NCBI RefSeq assembly: GCF_000380565.1
Contig: NZ_AQYJ01000024.1
Location: forward strand, 360,304-424,303
Length of the DNA: 64,000 bases
Direction: 5' to 3'
Origin: Microbulbifer variabilis ATCC 700307
Lineage (GTDB): Bacteria > Pseudomonadota > Gammaproteobacteria > Pseudomonadales > Cellvibrionaceae
In this document: positions 44,882 through 55,110 of the stretch, piece after piece
How the letters are laid out: each line of letters opens with the position of its first letter
How positions within the stretch are numbered: the first letter of the stretch is position 1
Notes under the pieces: model-generated
Database searches by the model: none
What the model was told of the DNA's origin: nothing
What the model saw: only the letters and a program-made list of their open reading frames with translations
Program-made: the position numbers and the translations under genes

Positions 44882-45589
44882 ATGAACAAGCGTATTCTGA
44901 TAATCGAGGATGATCGCGACATACTCCAATTGTTGTGCATGCATCTGGAGAGCTTAGGTTATTCGGTAACCGCCTGTGATAACGGTGAGCAGGGGCTGAT
45001 GAGAGCCTTAAACCAGAAATTCAATTTGTTGCTGTTGGACCTGACGTTGCCGGGCCTGGATGGGGTGGAGATTTGCCGTCGCCTGCGTGATGTCGGTAGC
45101 GCCCTTCCAATTCTGATGCTCACCGCACGTAACTCTGAACTGGATCGGGTATTAGGGTTAGAGATGGGGGCCGATGACTACCTATCTAAACCGTTCGGTA
45201 TGCGTGAGATGCAGGCACGGGTAAAAGCCTTATTGCGTCGCTCTGAATTCAATGCCCAAGTAAGTAGCAGAAACAACCAAATGATCACCTGTGGTCGCTT
45301 GCATATCGACTGTAGCAGGCGGCTCGTAAAGCTGGACTTACAGCCACTGGAATTAACTGCGCGGGAATTTGACCTTCTCTATTATCTCGCAAGTCACCCT
45401 GGTCGAGTGTTTCGGCGAACGCAAATTCTGGATGCAGTTTGGGGCTATCAACACAGTGGTTATGAGCATACCGTGAATTCCCATATCAATCGCCTGCGCA
45501 ACAAGTTAGAGCAAAATCCTTCACAACCGGAATATGTACTGACAGTCTGGGGAGTGGGCTACAAATTCAATGATGCCATTATTGCGTGA
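44882..45589 (+). CDS. OmpR/PhoB family response regulator
   Basis: The 235-residue regulator has a receiver (RILIIEDDRDILQLL; phospho-Asp in LLLDLTLPGLDG; Lys in YLSKPFG) and a winged-helix domain ending QPEYVLTVWGVGYKF. The ATG at 44882 is near a GGGGCACGC region. It overlaps the kinase gene by 20 bases and lies 99 bases after the lipoprotein. Its promoter targets may be the spondin genes, an inference from position. Confidence 0.93.
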   Translation: MNKRILIIEDDRDILQLLCMHLESLGYSVTACDNGEQGLMRALNQKFNLLLLDLTLPGLDGVEICRRLRDVGSALPILMLTARNSELDRVLGLEMGADDYLSKPFGMREMQARVKALLRRSEFNAQVSSRNNQMITCGRLHIDCSRRLVKLDLQPLELTAREFDLLYYLASHPGRVFRRTQILDAVWGYQHSGYEHTVNSHINRLRNKLEQNPSQPEYVLTVWGVGYKFNDAIIA

Positions 45590-47108
45590 TGCTTTTTATC
45601 GCCGCCTGATCCTGTTGCTGCTTTGTAGTTTCATAGTTGTGGGGGTGTTTTTCTTGTTGCTTATGGGCTGTGTAGTTGCAGCCTACCAGAGTGAAGTAGC
45701 GCAAAACCTACACCGGGATTTAGCTCGACATCTGGCAGAGCAAAATGCACTTTTTGTCGATGGTCAGCCAGATAAAGAAGGTCTTTATCACCTATTTCAC
45801 GACCTCATGGTATTGGGGCCAAACTTTGAATTCTACCTGTTGAGCCCTGAAGGCGAAGTCCTTGCTTATTCCGCCGAGCCGGCAAAGATAAAGCGTCAAT
45901 TTATTGACCTTGACCCTATTCGGGTATTTCTAGATAGATCGACGGGTATTCAGCGAACAATTTACGGCCCAGACCCTCGTGATAGTGAGCGCCTAAAAGT
46001 ATTTTCCGCAGCTCCAGTAGAGCGGGATGGCCAACTGCTAGGTTACATGTATGTCATTATTGGCAGTGAGCTATTTGACGATGTGGTTCAGGGGGTTTGG
46101 CAAAATCATCTGCTGCGCTGGGTGGCAGCGGTTTTTTTAGGATGCCTGATACTCAGCTTGATTGCCTCCCTATGGGTGTTTGCACTGCTTACCCGTCCTC
46201 TGCGAAAGCTCACTAGAGATATGCAGCATTTTCGCGCTGCCGGCCTGCAAGGGGATTTGCCATCAACCCCCTGGAATACTGAAGAGAATGACTTGGTTCA
46301 ACGCCTTGGAAGTGCTTTCAATGAATTGTCTACATCGTTAAAGCAGCAGTATCAGAGTATAAAGACCATCGATGAAATGCGTCGTGAATTACTGACCCAT
46401 ATTTCTCATGACCTGCGTACACCGCTCTCATCGTTACAAGGGTACCTGGAAACCTGGCTGATCCGGCGCGAAGAGCTAAACCCGGATGACAGCCGGCATT
46501 ATGTGGAAACGGCTTATCGCAGTAGTAAGAAAGTGAATCGGCTAGTGGAGCAACTGTTTGAATTGGCATGCCTGGAAAGTGCTGATGTGCCGATGAAGAT
46601 AGAGCGGGTTGTACTGGCTGAATTAATTCAGGACGTACTGCAAAAATTTACTATAAAAGCGCTCGAGCAGGGTGTGCACGCAGCGGTAATACCACAGGAT
46701 TCAAGTATCGTCGTCTATGGTGATATTGAAAAGCTGGAACGGGTTTTCTCCAACCTGGTAGAAAATGCCCTGCGTCACTGTGGCTCGGGTGATGAGATTA
46801 TCGTGCAGCTGCGGCCACACGGTGACCAGGTCTCAGTGAGTGTGAAGGATAGTGGCATGGGGATTCCCGTTGATGACCTGCCTAATATCTTCGACGCACA
46901 CTATCGGGCTGCTAATAGCAAGAAAAGCAGCCGTGGGCTGGGAGGACTTGGGCTTGCAATCACCAAAAGACTGTTGGCTTTGCATCGAGCCGATATTTAC
47001 GTGCGTAGCAGGGAAAACTTTGGCACCGCTTTTGAATTTCAGCTGCACCGCCGTTGGGGCGCGCCATGCGGTCATATGGAAGAGTCGGACCGAGCCAAAG
47101 AGTATTGA
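45570..47108 (+). CDS. Sensor histidine kinase of the spondin two-component system
   Basis: The 512-residue kinase has two transmembrane segments (about 12-36 and 186-206) flanking a periplasmic sensor region of about 150 residues. A HAMP (LTRPLRKLTRDMQHFR), H-box HISHDLRTPLSSLQG (His near 271), N-box VENALRH and G-boxes DSGMGIP and GLGGLGLAI follow. The start overlaps the regulator gene, indicating coupling. The sensed signal is unknown; the exported spondins could be ligands. Confidence 0.93.
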   Translation: MMPLLRDAFYRRLILLLLCSFIVVGVFFLLLMGCVVAAYQSEVAQNLHRDLARHLAEQNALFVDGQPDKEGLYHLFHDLMVLGPNFEFYLLSPEGEVLAYSAEPAKIKRQFIDLDPIRVFLDRSTGIQRTIYGPDPRDSERLKVFSAAPVERDGQLLGYMYVIIGSELFDDVVQGVWQNHLLRWVAAVFLGCLILSLIASLWVFALLTRPLRKLTRDMQHFRAAGLQGDLPSTPWNTEENDLVQRLGSAFNELSTSLKQQYQSIKTIDEMRRELLTHISHDLRTPLSSLQGYLETWLIRREELNPDDSRHYVETAYRSSKKVNRLVEQLFELACLESADVPMKIERVVLAELIQDVLQKFTIKALEQGVHAAVIPQDSSIVVYGDIEKLERVFSNLVENALRHCGSGDEIIVQLRPHGDQVSVSVKDSGMGIPVDDLPNIFDAHYRAANSKKSSRGLGGLGLAITKRLLALHRADIYVRSRENFGTAFEFQLHRRWGAPCGHMEESDRAKEY

Positions 47109-47176
47109 GCGCAGATTGAGAGAGAAGAAGTGGAGTGGCGATCGCCAAGGGGGCGATCGCAGGTCGAAAGAAGAAA

Positions 47177-47389
47177 TCAGTTGGCGGAGTAAAACAATCC
47201 GTTGTTGGCAGAGTTAATCATTCCTCCGCTCATGGTCTCGTCGATGATCTCTTTGGTCTGTTCTGCACAGCGGCCACACTGAGAGGAGACACCCAGTTGG
47301 CGCCTCAACGCCTTAACAGAAGTGGAGCCATCATAGACTGCCTCTTTGATTTGGCGGTCGGTTATACCTTTACAGATACATACATACAT
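47177..47389 (-). CDS. bfd: Bacterioferritin-associated ferredoxin
   Basis: This 70-residue 2Fe-2S protein has the Cys ligands of Bfd in MYVCICKGIT and QCGRCAEQT. It reduces the heme and core iron of bacterioferritin to mobilise iron. The frame extends upstream to 47464, but MYVCIC at 47389 is the conserved start. A Fur-like site lies about 60 bases upstream. The C-terminus has an additional SGGMINSANNGLFYSAN segment. Confidence 0.92.
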   Translation of the reverse strand: MYVCICKGITDRQIKEAVYDGSTSVKALRRQLGVSSQCGRCAEQTKEIIDETMSGGMINSANNGLFYSAN

Positions 47390-47721
47390 CGTTGTGGGCT
47401 CTGGTCGATTTCTGTTCAATATTAGACTTATGTAAATTCTATTGCAATTGAGAATGAGTGTCAATAAGATTTCAGAAAGAGTGTAATTTAGTCACTTTGA
47501 TCTTTTTTTACTCCTGCTGATGGGTATTCCTTCCCTTTTGTGGTTCAGTTCACGCATAGCCATTCTGCTATCAGGCTGATTTAAAAAATTTATGGGCCTG
47601 TAATAGGTGGGTGTGTATCATAGCGCTCCACTATTAATCCCTATTCGATTTATAGCTGTTGCGTATAAATTGAACACTTCACTCTTTATCAACAACCCAT
47701 CATTGGATTGAGGAGGTTTTC
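47390..47721. other. Intergenic region between bfd and the peroxiredoxin gene
   Basis: It carries the Fur-like box and otherwise about 260 AT-rich bases with promoters for the divergent genes; no further feature is supported. Confidence 0.4.
47448..47465 (-). promoter_or_regulatory. Fur-like box upstream of bfd
   Basis: TTGAGAATGAGTGTCAAT matches about 14 of 18 positions of a typical Fur site (ATGAGAATGATTATCATT). It lies about 60 bases upstream of the bfd start, where iron-dependent repression of Bfd would be expected. The match is by eye. Confidence 0.5.
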
Positions 47722-48324
47722 ATGGCAGTTTTGGTAGGTAAGCCGGCTCCGGATTTCACCGCTGCAGCGGTATTGGGTAACGGCGAGATCGTCGATACTT
47801 TTAACCTGAAAGAAGCAATTGAAGGTAAGAAAGCAGTAGTTTTCTTCTACCCGCTGGACTTCACCTTCGTATGTCCTTCCGAGTTGATCGCTTTCGACCA
47901 CCGTTTTGCTGAGTTCGAGAAGCGCGGCGTTGAAGTAATTGGTGTTTCCATCGACTCCCAGTTCTCTCATAACGCATGGCGTAACACCTCGGTAAATGAC
48001 GGTGGTATTGGCCCGGTTAAGTACACCCTGGTTGCTGATGTTAAGCACGAAATCTGCCAGGCGTACGACGTAGAAGCAGATGCTGGCGTTGCTTTCCGTG
48101 GTTCTTTCCTGATTGACGAGGAAGGTATGGTTCGTCACCAGGTAGTCAATGACCTGCCGCTGGGCCGTAATGTTGACGAGATGCTGCGCATGGTTGACGC
48201 TCTGGCGTTCCACCAGGAGCACGGCGAAGTTTGCCCCGCTGGTTGGCAGGAAGGTGACAAGGGTATGAACGCTTCTCCGGAAGGTGTAGCGGCTTACCTG
48301 AGCGAGAACGCCGAAAAGCTTTAA
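47722..48324 (+). CDS. 2-Cys peroxiredoxin (AhpC/Prx1 type)
   Basis: The 200-residue peroxidase has the peroxidatic Cys in FTFVCPSELIAF and the resolving Cys in HGEVCPAGWQEGD, a typical 2-Cys Prx. It reduces hydrogen peroxide and alkyl peroxides. ATG 47722 follows GAGGAGG, a strong ribosome site. A terminator follows. Whether the electron donor is thioredoxin or AhpF is not clear, since neither is here. Confidence 0.95.
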   Translation: MAVLVGKPAPDFTAAAVLGNGEIVDTFNLKEAIEGKKAVVFFYPLDFTFVCPSELIAFDHRFAEFEKRGVEVIGVSIDSQFSHNAWRNTSVNDGGIGPVKYTLVADVKHEICQAYDVEADAGVAFRGSFLIDEEGMVRHQVVNDLPLGRNVDEMLRMVDALAFHQEHGEVCPAGWQEGDKGMNASPEGVAAYLSENAEKL

Positions 48325-48356
48325 GCTTAGGGCCCTCGCTGTGGGGGTATCCCCAC

Positions 48357-48390
48357 AACGAAAAAACCGCCGAGAGGCGGTTTTTTCGTT
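48357..48390 (+). terminator. Strong rho-independent terminator
   Basis: A 15-base stem AACGAAAAAACCGCC pairs with GGCGGTTTTTTCGTT around a GAGA tetraloop, 33 bases after the peroxiredoxin stop. Confidence 0.93.
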
Positions 48391-48564
48391 TATATAAGTG
48401 CCATTGTATTGCTTTATGGAACTGGCATAGGTGTCCGCGCGGAGTCTGAGATTAGCGACTAGAATTTTGCAGTCAGTCCTGCGTGGCGCCTAAATAGAGT
48501 TTTTGCCCGCTGGCTGCTAGTCTTATCTGCAAGTACCGGATTGCTTTGGCGGCTCGATTTGCGT

Positions 48565-49767
48565 ATGAGACCTGCAATTCTTTCAAATATCGTCTACCAC
48601 CTACGTGCCGGGAAGGCGCGTATTTTTCTCTCGGCACTACTTCTGTGCGGGCTGTCCCTGCCTGCGCGGGCAGTGGATATTGACGCCAGGGCCAAGGCAT
48701 TTGACCGCTACTTTCGCCAGATGATGGCGGGTAAGTCAATTCCTGGGGGCGCTTACGTTATTGTCGATGGAAACCGCGTGGTCGCCATGGATACCTATGG
48801 CGTGCGGATCAGGGGTAAGGCCGGCAAAGTGGATAACGACACTGTGTTCCGCCTGGCTTCTGTCTCAAAAACCTTTGCGGCGAGCATGGCCACCATTTTG
48901 GAGCACGAAAAACGCTTCAATTGGAGTGACAAGGTAGTCAACTATGTGCCGGATCTGAGCTTCAAAACGTCAACCCTATCGCGGCAATTACAGGTAGAGC
49001 ATTTGCTCAGCCACTCTTCCGGCCTGACTCCCAATGCGTACGACAATTATCTTGAGGACAACAAGCCGCTCAGTAAGATATTGCCGAAATTTGCCAATAT
49101 TGATCCGCGCTGTACCCCGGGAAAATGTTACGGCTACCAGAATGTGCTATTCAGCCTGATTGAAGATGTGATTTTCGAAGCAACGGGTGTGTCTTTTGCC
49201 AGCCAGCTTAAACAGCGCATCTTTGTACCGCTGAAAATGCAGAATGCCTCGGTGGGCTGGGAGAGCTTTATGGCCTCCGATAACCGCGCTGCGCCCCATG
49301 TACAAACCGGCAGCGGCTGGCGCCCGGTTAAGGTAGAGAAAGAGTATTACTTTGCCGCTCCGGCAGCTGGCGTTAACGCCAGCATCTCCGATATGGCCCA
49401 ATGGCTGAAGGCCCAAATGGGATATTACCCAAAAGTGCTGTCCCCGGAGATGATTGAGGATATGACCACCGAGCGGGTCGCTACTCAGCGCCATATGCGC
49501 CACCGTATCTGGCGGGACTACCTGTCTCATGCCGGCTACGGCCTGGGCTGGCGTCTGTATACCATCGGTGATGACCGTATTATTTATCACGGGGGTTGGG
49601 TAGCCGGTTTCCGCGCTGCGGTGGCCTATTCAGAGAAGTTGAAGATTGGTATCGCTATCCTGATGAATGCGGAGTCTCGTGTAATCTCCGATCTCACCGC
49701 CAATTTCGTGATCGATATTACCGGCAAAGGCAACTCTGCCACAGTAAAAACCAGCGGAGATCGTTAA
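48565..49767 (+). CDS. Serine hydrolase, class C beta-lactamase-like
   Basis: The 400-residue penicillin-binding-fold protein has the active-site motifs SxxK in ASVSKTF, YxN in YGYQNVL and HGG in IYHGGWVAGF, where class C enzymes have KTG. An export signal lies in the first 37 residues (RIFLSALLLCGLSLPARAVD). ATG 48565 is preferred to 48541. Substrates may be peptides or esters rather than beta-lactams, because the HGG variant is seen in esterases and DD-peptidases. Confidence 0.9.
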   Translation: MRPAILSNIVYHLRAGKARIFLSALLLCGLSLPARAVDIDARAKAFDRYFRQMMAGKSIPGGAYVIVDGNRVVAMDTYGVRIRGKAGKVDNDTVFRLASVSKTFAASMATILEHEKRFNWSDKVVNYVPDLSFKTSTLSRQLQVEHLLSHSSGLTPNAYDNYLEDNKPLSKILPKFANIDPRCTPGKCYGYQNVLFSLIEDVIFEATGVSFASQLKQRIFVPLKMQNASVGWESFMASDNRAAPHVQTGSGWRPVKVEKEYYFAAPAAGVNASISDMAQWLKAQMGYYPKVLSPEMIEDMTTERVATQRHMRHRIWRDYLSHAGYGLGWRLYTIGDDRIIYHGGWVAGFRAAVAYSEKLKIGIAILMNAESRVISDLTANFVIDITGKGNSATVKTSGDR

Positions 49768-49866
49768 TCTCCGCTGGAGGGCCTCTTATCTCTCCCCTTG
49801 AAACCTGCCAGAAGGGCCTCATATCTGCTCCCTGTTCCGATTGACGTGTATGGGGAGACTTACTAG

Positions 49867-51786
49867 ATGACCGTTGAGGCCCAAAAAGAGAGCCATGGAT
49901 TCCAGACGGAAGCCAAGCAGCTACTGCACCTGATGATCCACTCGCTCTACTCCAACAAGGAGATTTTCCTGCGCGAGCTGGTATCCAATGCTTCTGACGC
50001 CGCTGACAAGTTGCGTTTTGAATCGCTGTCCAAGCCCGATTTACTGGGCGAAGATGCAGACCTGCGCATTCGCATTGAGTTTGACAAGGAAGAGGGCACG
50101 CTCACCATTACCGATAACGGTATTGGTATGAGCCGCGATGAAGTAATCGAAAACCTCGGCACCATCGCCCGCTCTGGCACCTCTGCATTTATGCAGCAGC
50201 TGACCGGAGACCAGAAAAAAGATGCGCACCTGATCGGCCAGTTCGGTGTGGGCTTCTATTCAGCATTTATCGTCGCTGACAAAGTCGACGTATTCACCCG
50301 TCGCGCCGGCTTGAATGCTGACCAGGGCGTGCATTGGGAGTGTCACGGTGAAGCGGAATACTCCGTGGAGACCGTTGAATGGCCCCAGCGTGGCACCCGA
50401 GTGGTTCTGCACCTGAAAGAGGAAGCGAAGGAGTTTGCCGATAACTGGCGCCTGCGCTCCATCATTAAAAAGTACTCCGATCACATCGCCATTCCGGTGG
50501 AAATGCTGAAAGAGGAAATGCCGGCTGCGGAGGAAGGTGAAGAGCCGAAAGAAGAGAAAGCGCCAGAGTTTGAAGCGGTAAACGCTGCCCAGGCCCTGTG
50601 GACCCGCCCGCGCTCCGAAGTGAAGTCCGAGGAGTACAAGGAGTTCTACAAGCATATCTCTCACGACTTTGATGACCCTTTAACCTGGAGCCACAACCGC
50701 GTAGAGGGCAAACTGGATTACACCAGCTTGCTTTACATTCCTGCGCGCGCACCGTTCGATCTGTACCAGCGCGATGCCGCTCGTGGCCTCAAGCTGTATG
50801 TACAGCGCACCTTTATCATGGACGATGCCGAGCAGTTCCTGCCGCTGTACCTGCGCTTTGTGAAAGGTGTTCTGGATTCCAACGACCTGCCGTTGAATGT
50901 ATCCCGTGAAATCCTGCAGAAAGATCGCAATACCGATGCGATCAAGAGCGCGCTAACCAAGCGTGTACTGGATATGCTGGACAAGCTGGCGAAGAAGGAT
51001 GGCGATGAGTATCAGAAATTCTGGGAGCTGTTCGGCAATGTACTGAAAGAAGGCCCAGCTGAAGATTTCTCCAACAAAGAGAAAATCGCCAAGCTGTTGC
51101 GCTTCGCCAGCACCCACACCGATACCGAGAAGCAGGATCAATCCCTGGAAGAATATGTAGGTCGCATGAAGGATGGCCAGAAGGCGATCTACTATGTGTG
51201 TGCCGACAATTTCGCTACAGCCAAATCCAGCCCCTACCTGGAAGTATTCCGCAAGAAGGGTATCGAGGTACTGCTGCTCACTGACCAGGTGGATGAGTGG
51301 TTCGTGGGCCATATGAACGAATTCGACGGCAAGCAGTTCCAAGATGTCGCCAAAGGTGCGCTGGATCTGGGTGAAGCTGAGAGCGATGAAGACAAGGCCG
51401 AACGCGAAAAAGTCGAGAAAGAGTCCGGTGCTCTGGTTGAGCGGGTACAGGACGTTCTGGAAGGCCGCGTTGAGTCCGTACGCGCTACTACACGTCTGGT
51501 GGATTCTCCGGCGTGCCTGGTAGTGAGCGATCAGGATATGGGCCCGCAGATGCGTCGTATCCTGGAACAAGCCGGCCAGGCCCTGCCAGATGCCAAGCCG
51601 ATCTTTGAAATCAATCCGTCCCACCCGCTGGTGCAGCGTCTGGATCAGGAAGCGGATGAAGATCGCTTTGCGGATCTCACCAATATCCTGATGGACCAGG
51701 CTAACCTGGCGGCAGGTAACCAGTTGGCGGATCCGGCAGATTATGTGCGCCGCCTGAATACGCTTCTGCTGGAAATGCACGGCTAA
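49867..51786 (+). CDS. htpG: HtpG, Hsp90 chaperone
   Basis: The 639-residue ATP-dependent chaperone has the GHKL ATPase signatures [33 protein letters not shown] and [14 protein letters not shown]. The middle domain has [20 protein letters not shown] and the dimerisation domain ends the protein. It is alone, with a large terminator after it. The ATG at 49867 follows GGGGAGACTTACTAG. Confidence 0.98.
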   Translation: MTVEAQKESHGFQTEAKQLLHLMIHSLYSNKEIFLRELVSNASDAADKLRFESLSKPDLLGEDADLRIRIEFDKEEGTLTITDNGIGMSRDEVIENLGTIARSGTSAFMQQLTGDQKKDAHLIGQFGVGFYSAFIVADKVDVFTRRAGLNADQGVHWECHGEAEYSVETVEWPQRGTRVVLHLKEEAKEFADNWRLRSIIKKYSDHIAIPVEMLKEEMPAAEEGEEPKEEKAPEFEAVNAAQALWTRPRSEVKSEEYKEFYKHISHDFDDPLTWSHNRVEGKLDYTSLLYIPARAPFDLYQRDAARGLKLYVQRTFIMDDAEQFLPLYLRFVKGVLDSNDLPLNVSREILQKDRNTDAIKSALTKRVLDMLDKLAKKDGDEYQKFWELFGNVLKEGPAEDFSNKEKIAKLLRFASTHTDTEKQDQSLEEYVGRMKDGQKAIYYVCADNFATAKSSPYLEVFRKKGIEVLLLTDQVDEWFVGHMNEFDGKQFQDVAKGALDLGEAESDEDKAEREKVEKESGALVERVQDVLEGRVESVRATTRLVDSPACLVVSDQDMGPQMRRILEQAGQALPDAKPIFEINPSHPLVQRLDQEADEDRFADLTNILMDQANLAAGNQLADPADYVRRLNTLLLEMHG

Positions 51787-51861
51787 GTAACCATGGCTTA
51801 CGGGCTCGCCCTGTAAGTCCCGCGCGCTAAAATCTGCAACGCGCCAGCGCGCTTTTGATGT

Positions 51862-51933
51862 ACGGCCCCTGCGTAACCAACCCACCAGTTTATTGGATGG
51901 GTGGTTAAGCAGAGGGCCGTTTTCTGTTTTTTC
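51862..51933 (+). terminator. Large htpG terminator
   Basis: ACGGCCC/GGGCCGT at the base and an inner stem of AACCAACCCACC with GGGTGGTT form a long hairpin of about 59 bases, followed by TTTTCTGTTTTTT. Confidence 0.85.
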
Positions 51934-52043
51934 CGTGTTGTTTTGCAAATTTACGAACAAATTCCCGTAAATTGAACCCTTTGGGCTTGGAGGGTCATAC
52001 CTCTATAATCCCAGGCCACGAGAGAAGCTTTATCGGTATCACT

Positions 52044-53075
52044 ATGCAAAAGGAAACTTCCAACCCCCTCTCCATAGCCGTATTGGGCGGCGGCAGTTTC
52101 GGGACCGCAATTGCCAATATCGTAGCGGGGAATGGTCACGACACCCGCCAGTGGATGCGGGATTCGGAGAGCGCGGAAGCTTGCCGGGAAACTCGGGAGA
52201 ACAGTAAGTACCTACCTGGTGTAGCTTTACACCCGGAGCTTTGTATTAGCAGCGACTTGCACGAAGCTGTGCAAGGCTGTGACATTGTGTTTGTAGCAAT
52301 TCCCAGTAAATCTTTCCGCGAGGTGGTACGCCGCGTAGCGCCGCTACTGAAGCCGGGCACCATGCTGATCTCCACTACCAAGGGTATTGAGCACGATCAC
52401 TTCCAATTAATGAGTGATATCCTGCGCGAGGAAACGACTGGCATGCGTGTAGGTGTGCTGAGCGGGCCTAATTTCGCAAAGGAAATTGTCGCGGGCCACT
52501 ACACAGCTACAGTAGTTGCCAGTGAAGATGAGGCCCTGTGCAAAGATATCCAATCAGCCCTGCATTCGGAAACCTTTCGGGTTTATTCCAGTAATGATGT
52601 GTTCGGAGTAGAGCTGGCCGGTGCCCTGAAAAATATTTACGCGATAGTAACCGGCATGGCCGCAGCACTGGACCGCGGGCAAAACACCATTAGCCTTTTA
52701 ATAACCCGCTCCCTTGCCGAAATGATGCGCTTTGCCGAGGCGATGGGCGCAGATCCCATGACATTTATCGGTCTAGCCGGTGTTGGCGACTTAATTTTGA
52801 CTTGCTCTTCCGATCTCAGTCGCAATTATCGCGTGGGTTATTTGGTAGGTAAGGGCAAACCCCTGGATCGTGCTGTCGCAGAAATCGGTCAGGTGGCCGA
52901 GGGCGTAAACACTGTTCGCCTGATAAAAAAGAAAGCTGATGAAATGGGCGTCTACATGCCCTTGGTTTCCGCGATTCACGCCATATTATTTGAAGAGCGA
53001 CCGATCCCAGAGGTAATTCGTAATTTAATGTCGGGCGCACAAACGTTTGATGTGGCCTACTCGGCCAAGCCTTGA
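52044..53075 (+). CDS. gpsA: Glycerol-3-phosphate dehydrogenase [NAD(P)+]
   Basis: The 343-residue enzyme makes sn-glycerol-3-phosphate from DHAP for phospholipids. It shows the Rossmann [28 protein letters not shown] with [16 protein letters not shown], and the catalytic Lys in SKSFREVV and GALKN. It is the first of a four-gene run with DUF4389 and sixA, an order also seen in Pseudomonas. ATG 52044 fits the family start; the frame extends to 51972 without support. Confidence 0.97.
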   Translation: MQKETSNPLSIAVLGGGSFGTAIANIVAGNGHDTRQWMRDSESAEACRETRENSKYLPGVALHPELCISSDLHEAVQGCDIVFVAIPSKSFREVVRRVAPLLKPGTMLISTTKGIEHDHFQLMSDILREETTGMRVGVLSGPNFAKEIVAGHYTATVVASEDEALCKDIQSALHSETFRVYSSNDVFGVELAGALKNIYAIVTGMAAALDRGQNTISLLITRSLAEMMRFAEAMGADPMTFIGLAGVGDLILTCSSDLSRNYRVGYLVGKGKPLDRAVAEIGQVAEGVNTVRLIKKKADEMGVYMPLVSAIHAILFEERPIPEVIRNLMSGAQTFDVAYSAKP

Positions 53076-53087
53076 TGGAAGCCTCTT

Positions 53088-53618
53088 ATGAAAAATGATG
53101 AATTGAAGCGCAACCTGACCTCCGGTAATCAATGGGTGCGACTGATCTATATGGTGCTGTTTGGCATCTGTTTGCAGATTGCCGGCTGGGTACTGTTGGC
53201 TGTGGTGGTGCTGCAGTTCCTGTTTTCGATTATCGGCGGTAAGTCTAACGATAACTTGCGTCGTTTTGGCGATCAGCTCGCCTCGTATATCTACCAGGCT
53301 GTACAGTTTTTGATTTACAACTCAGACGAGAAGCCCTTCCCCTTTGCGGAGTGGCCGGAATCCGATGTAGAAGATCTCTCCGGTTATGAAGGAGCTGAAG
53401 AAGTCTCTGCGGAGGTGGTCGCTACAGAGGAAAAAGCTGAACCGGTCAAGAAAGCGGAATCAAAAAAAGAGGAAGAGGCTGAGGATGCCATTATTCTCGG
53501 TAGTGATGAACCTGCCGATGATAAAAAGCCTGAGCTGGTAGAAGAGGGTGCTGATGAGCCGCCGGCCTCTTTTGCTGAAAAGAAAGGCGAATCTGACGAG
53601 CACGGCGAGAAAAACTAG
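53088..53618 (+). CDS. DUF4389 domain membrane protein
   Basis: The 176-residue protein has two hydrophobic segments near residues 18-60 (LIYMVLFGICLQIAGWVLLAV) and the DUF4389 part with FGDQLASYIYQAVQFLIYNSDEKPFPF. After about residue 95 the tail is rich in Glu, Lys and Ala and probably disordered. The family is of unknown function and is commonly placed between gpsA and sixA, as here, 12 bases after gpsA. Confidence 0.88.
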   Translation: MKNDELKRNLTSGNQWVRLIYMVLFGICLQIAGWVLLAVVVLQFLFSIIGGKSNDNLRRFGDQLASYIYQAVQFLIYNSDEKPFPFAEWPESDVEDLSGYEGAEEVSAEVVATEEKAEPVKKAESKKEEEAEDAIILGSDEPADDKKPELVEEGADEPPASFAEKKGESDEHGEKN

Positions 53619-53650
53619 CTACCTGCTCAGCTCTAATTGAGGCTATGTCA

Positions 53651-54103
53651 ATGCAATTGTTTATCCTGCGCCATGGCAAGGCCGAGCCGATGCTTGGCAA
53701 TGATGCCGCTCGCTCCCTGACGGAACGTGGGCGCAAGCAAGTGGCGCAGGTATGCAAAAAACGCTCAAAAGAGTTATCGGCTGTGCACGCTATTTGGGCC
53801 AGTCCTTTTGTTCGAACCCAGCAAACAGCTGATATTGTCTCCGCTCATTTGGGCCTGCCCGTTGTTACCGAGCCACTACTAATCGGGGATAGCAATCCCC
53901 AACAGTTGCTTGACCTTTTGCAGGAGCAGGATAACTTCCCCATTCTATTGGTTAGCCACCAGCCGTTGGTTGGCAGTCTGCTCAATGGCCTTTGCGGTAG
54001 CGGTAATGAGCATCCCATGGGTACTTCAAGCCTTGCCTGTGTGAGTGCTGAAGTTTGGGCCAATGGCTGTGCTGAGCTTGATTGGCTGCAACACGCAGAG
54101 TAG
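53651..54103 (+). CDS. sixA: Phosphohistidine phosphatase SixA
   Basis: The 150-residue histidine phosphatase has the RHG motif in FILRHGKAEP (His9 nucleophile) and a second His in LVSHQPLVGSL. SixA removes phosphate from histidine phosphotransfer proteins. The start is set at ATG 53651 because TGAGG lies at a better distance than for 53645. It follows DUF4389 by 32 bases. Confidence 0.9.
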   Translation: MQLFILRHGKAEPMLGNDAARSLTERGRKQVAQVCKKRSKELSAVHAIWASPFVRTQQTADIVSAHLGLPVVTEPLLIGDSNPQQLLDLLQEQDNFPILLVSHQPLVGSLLNGLCGSGNEHPMGTSSLACVSAEVWANGCAELDWLQHAE

Positions 54104-54236
54104 GCGCCATTTAATCTTCCTCCCATGCTTGCACCTAAATCACTAGCTCGCTGGTGCCAAGTGTCATTGCAGTTATGACAGAGCAGTAGCACCATCTTGC
54201 CTTATCAAAACCAGTTACCCAGTGGAATTACCGCTT

Positions 54237-55106
54237 ATGAAGCAAAGCGTCGCCAGCGAAATCACCCTCGAGTTTGAGAGTAAAACTATTGCTGCACGGC
54301 AGTGGGGTGACCCCTCTGGTGAACCAGTTTTGGCCTTGCATGGCTGGCTGGATAACTGTGCCAGTTTTAATCGACTTGCCCCCCTGCTTGAAGGAATTAA
54401 CCTGGTTGCCATGGACATGGCTGGGCATGGCCGCAGCTACCATCGTTCTCCTCATGCCAATTACAACATCTGGGAGGAGGCTGAGGATATTATCGGTGCC
54501 TCGGAGGCTCTAGGTTGGCGAAACTATTCCCTGCTCGCTCACTCACGAGGAGCCATTGCGAGCGTGATTACCGCCGGGGCTTTTCCCAACAGGGTAAAGC
54601 GCCTCGCATTGATTGATGGCTTGGTGCCCCCAGCCACAAAGGATGAAGAATCGCCGGATATCCTTGCCAGGGCCATCGCCCAGCGCGCTCGTTACAGGCA
54701 CCGCAAGGCAAAAGTATACCCGACCTTTGAGGGAGCCGTGGAAGCTCGTATGAATGGCCTCTTCCCACTTTCTGAATGGGCTGCACGGGTTTTGGCTGAG
54801 CGTGGAACTCGCCCCTTGGATGGTGGTTTTACCTGGAGTAATGATCCCCAGCTGATGGCGGCTTCCACCGCGAAGCTCAATGAAGTGCAGATTCGGGCCT
54901 TTCTTTCACGGCTCAGTATGCCGGTACGCCTGGTTCTGGCGGAGGGGGGGATTACAAATATGATTAAGAAGCTGCGCCCAATTCTGGCTGATTATGAAAA
55001 TATTGAAGTGCGGGAGCTGCCTGGCAGTCACCACTTGCATATGGAGGACGGAGCCGAGGGCATTGCGGAGTGGTTTGGGCCTTTCTTGCGCGGCGAGGCC
55101 GACTAA
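54237..55106 (+). CDS. Alpha/beta hydrolase
   Basis: The 289-residue protein has an oxyanion-hole LALHGWLDNCASF, the nucleophile elbow LLAHSRGAIAS and a C-terminal catalytic His in LPGSHHLHMED. The Asp is probably in the LVLAEGG region, though the usual Asp is not obvious. It is a soluble enzyme of unknown ester or epoxide substrate. ATG 54237 is chosen; a GTG at 54222 is possible. It is downstream of sixA with a 133-base gap. Confidence 0.85.
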   Translation: MKQSVASEITLEFESKTIAARQWGDPSGEPVLALHGWLDNCASFNRLAPLLEGINLVAMDMAGHGRSYHRSPHANYNIWEEAEDIIGASEALGWRNYSLLAHSRGAIASVITAGAFPNRVKRLALIDGLVPPATKDEESPDILARAIAQRARYRHRKAKVYPTFEGAVEARMNGLFPLSEWAARVLAERGTRPLDGGFTWSNDPQLMAASTAKLNEVQIRAFLSRLSMPVRLVLAEGGITNMIKKLRPILADYENIEVRELPGSHHLHMEDGAEGIAEWFGPFLRGEAD

Positions 55107-55110
55107 TGAG

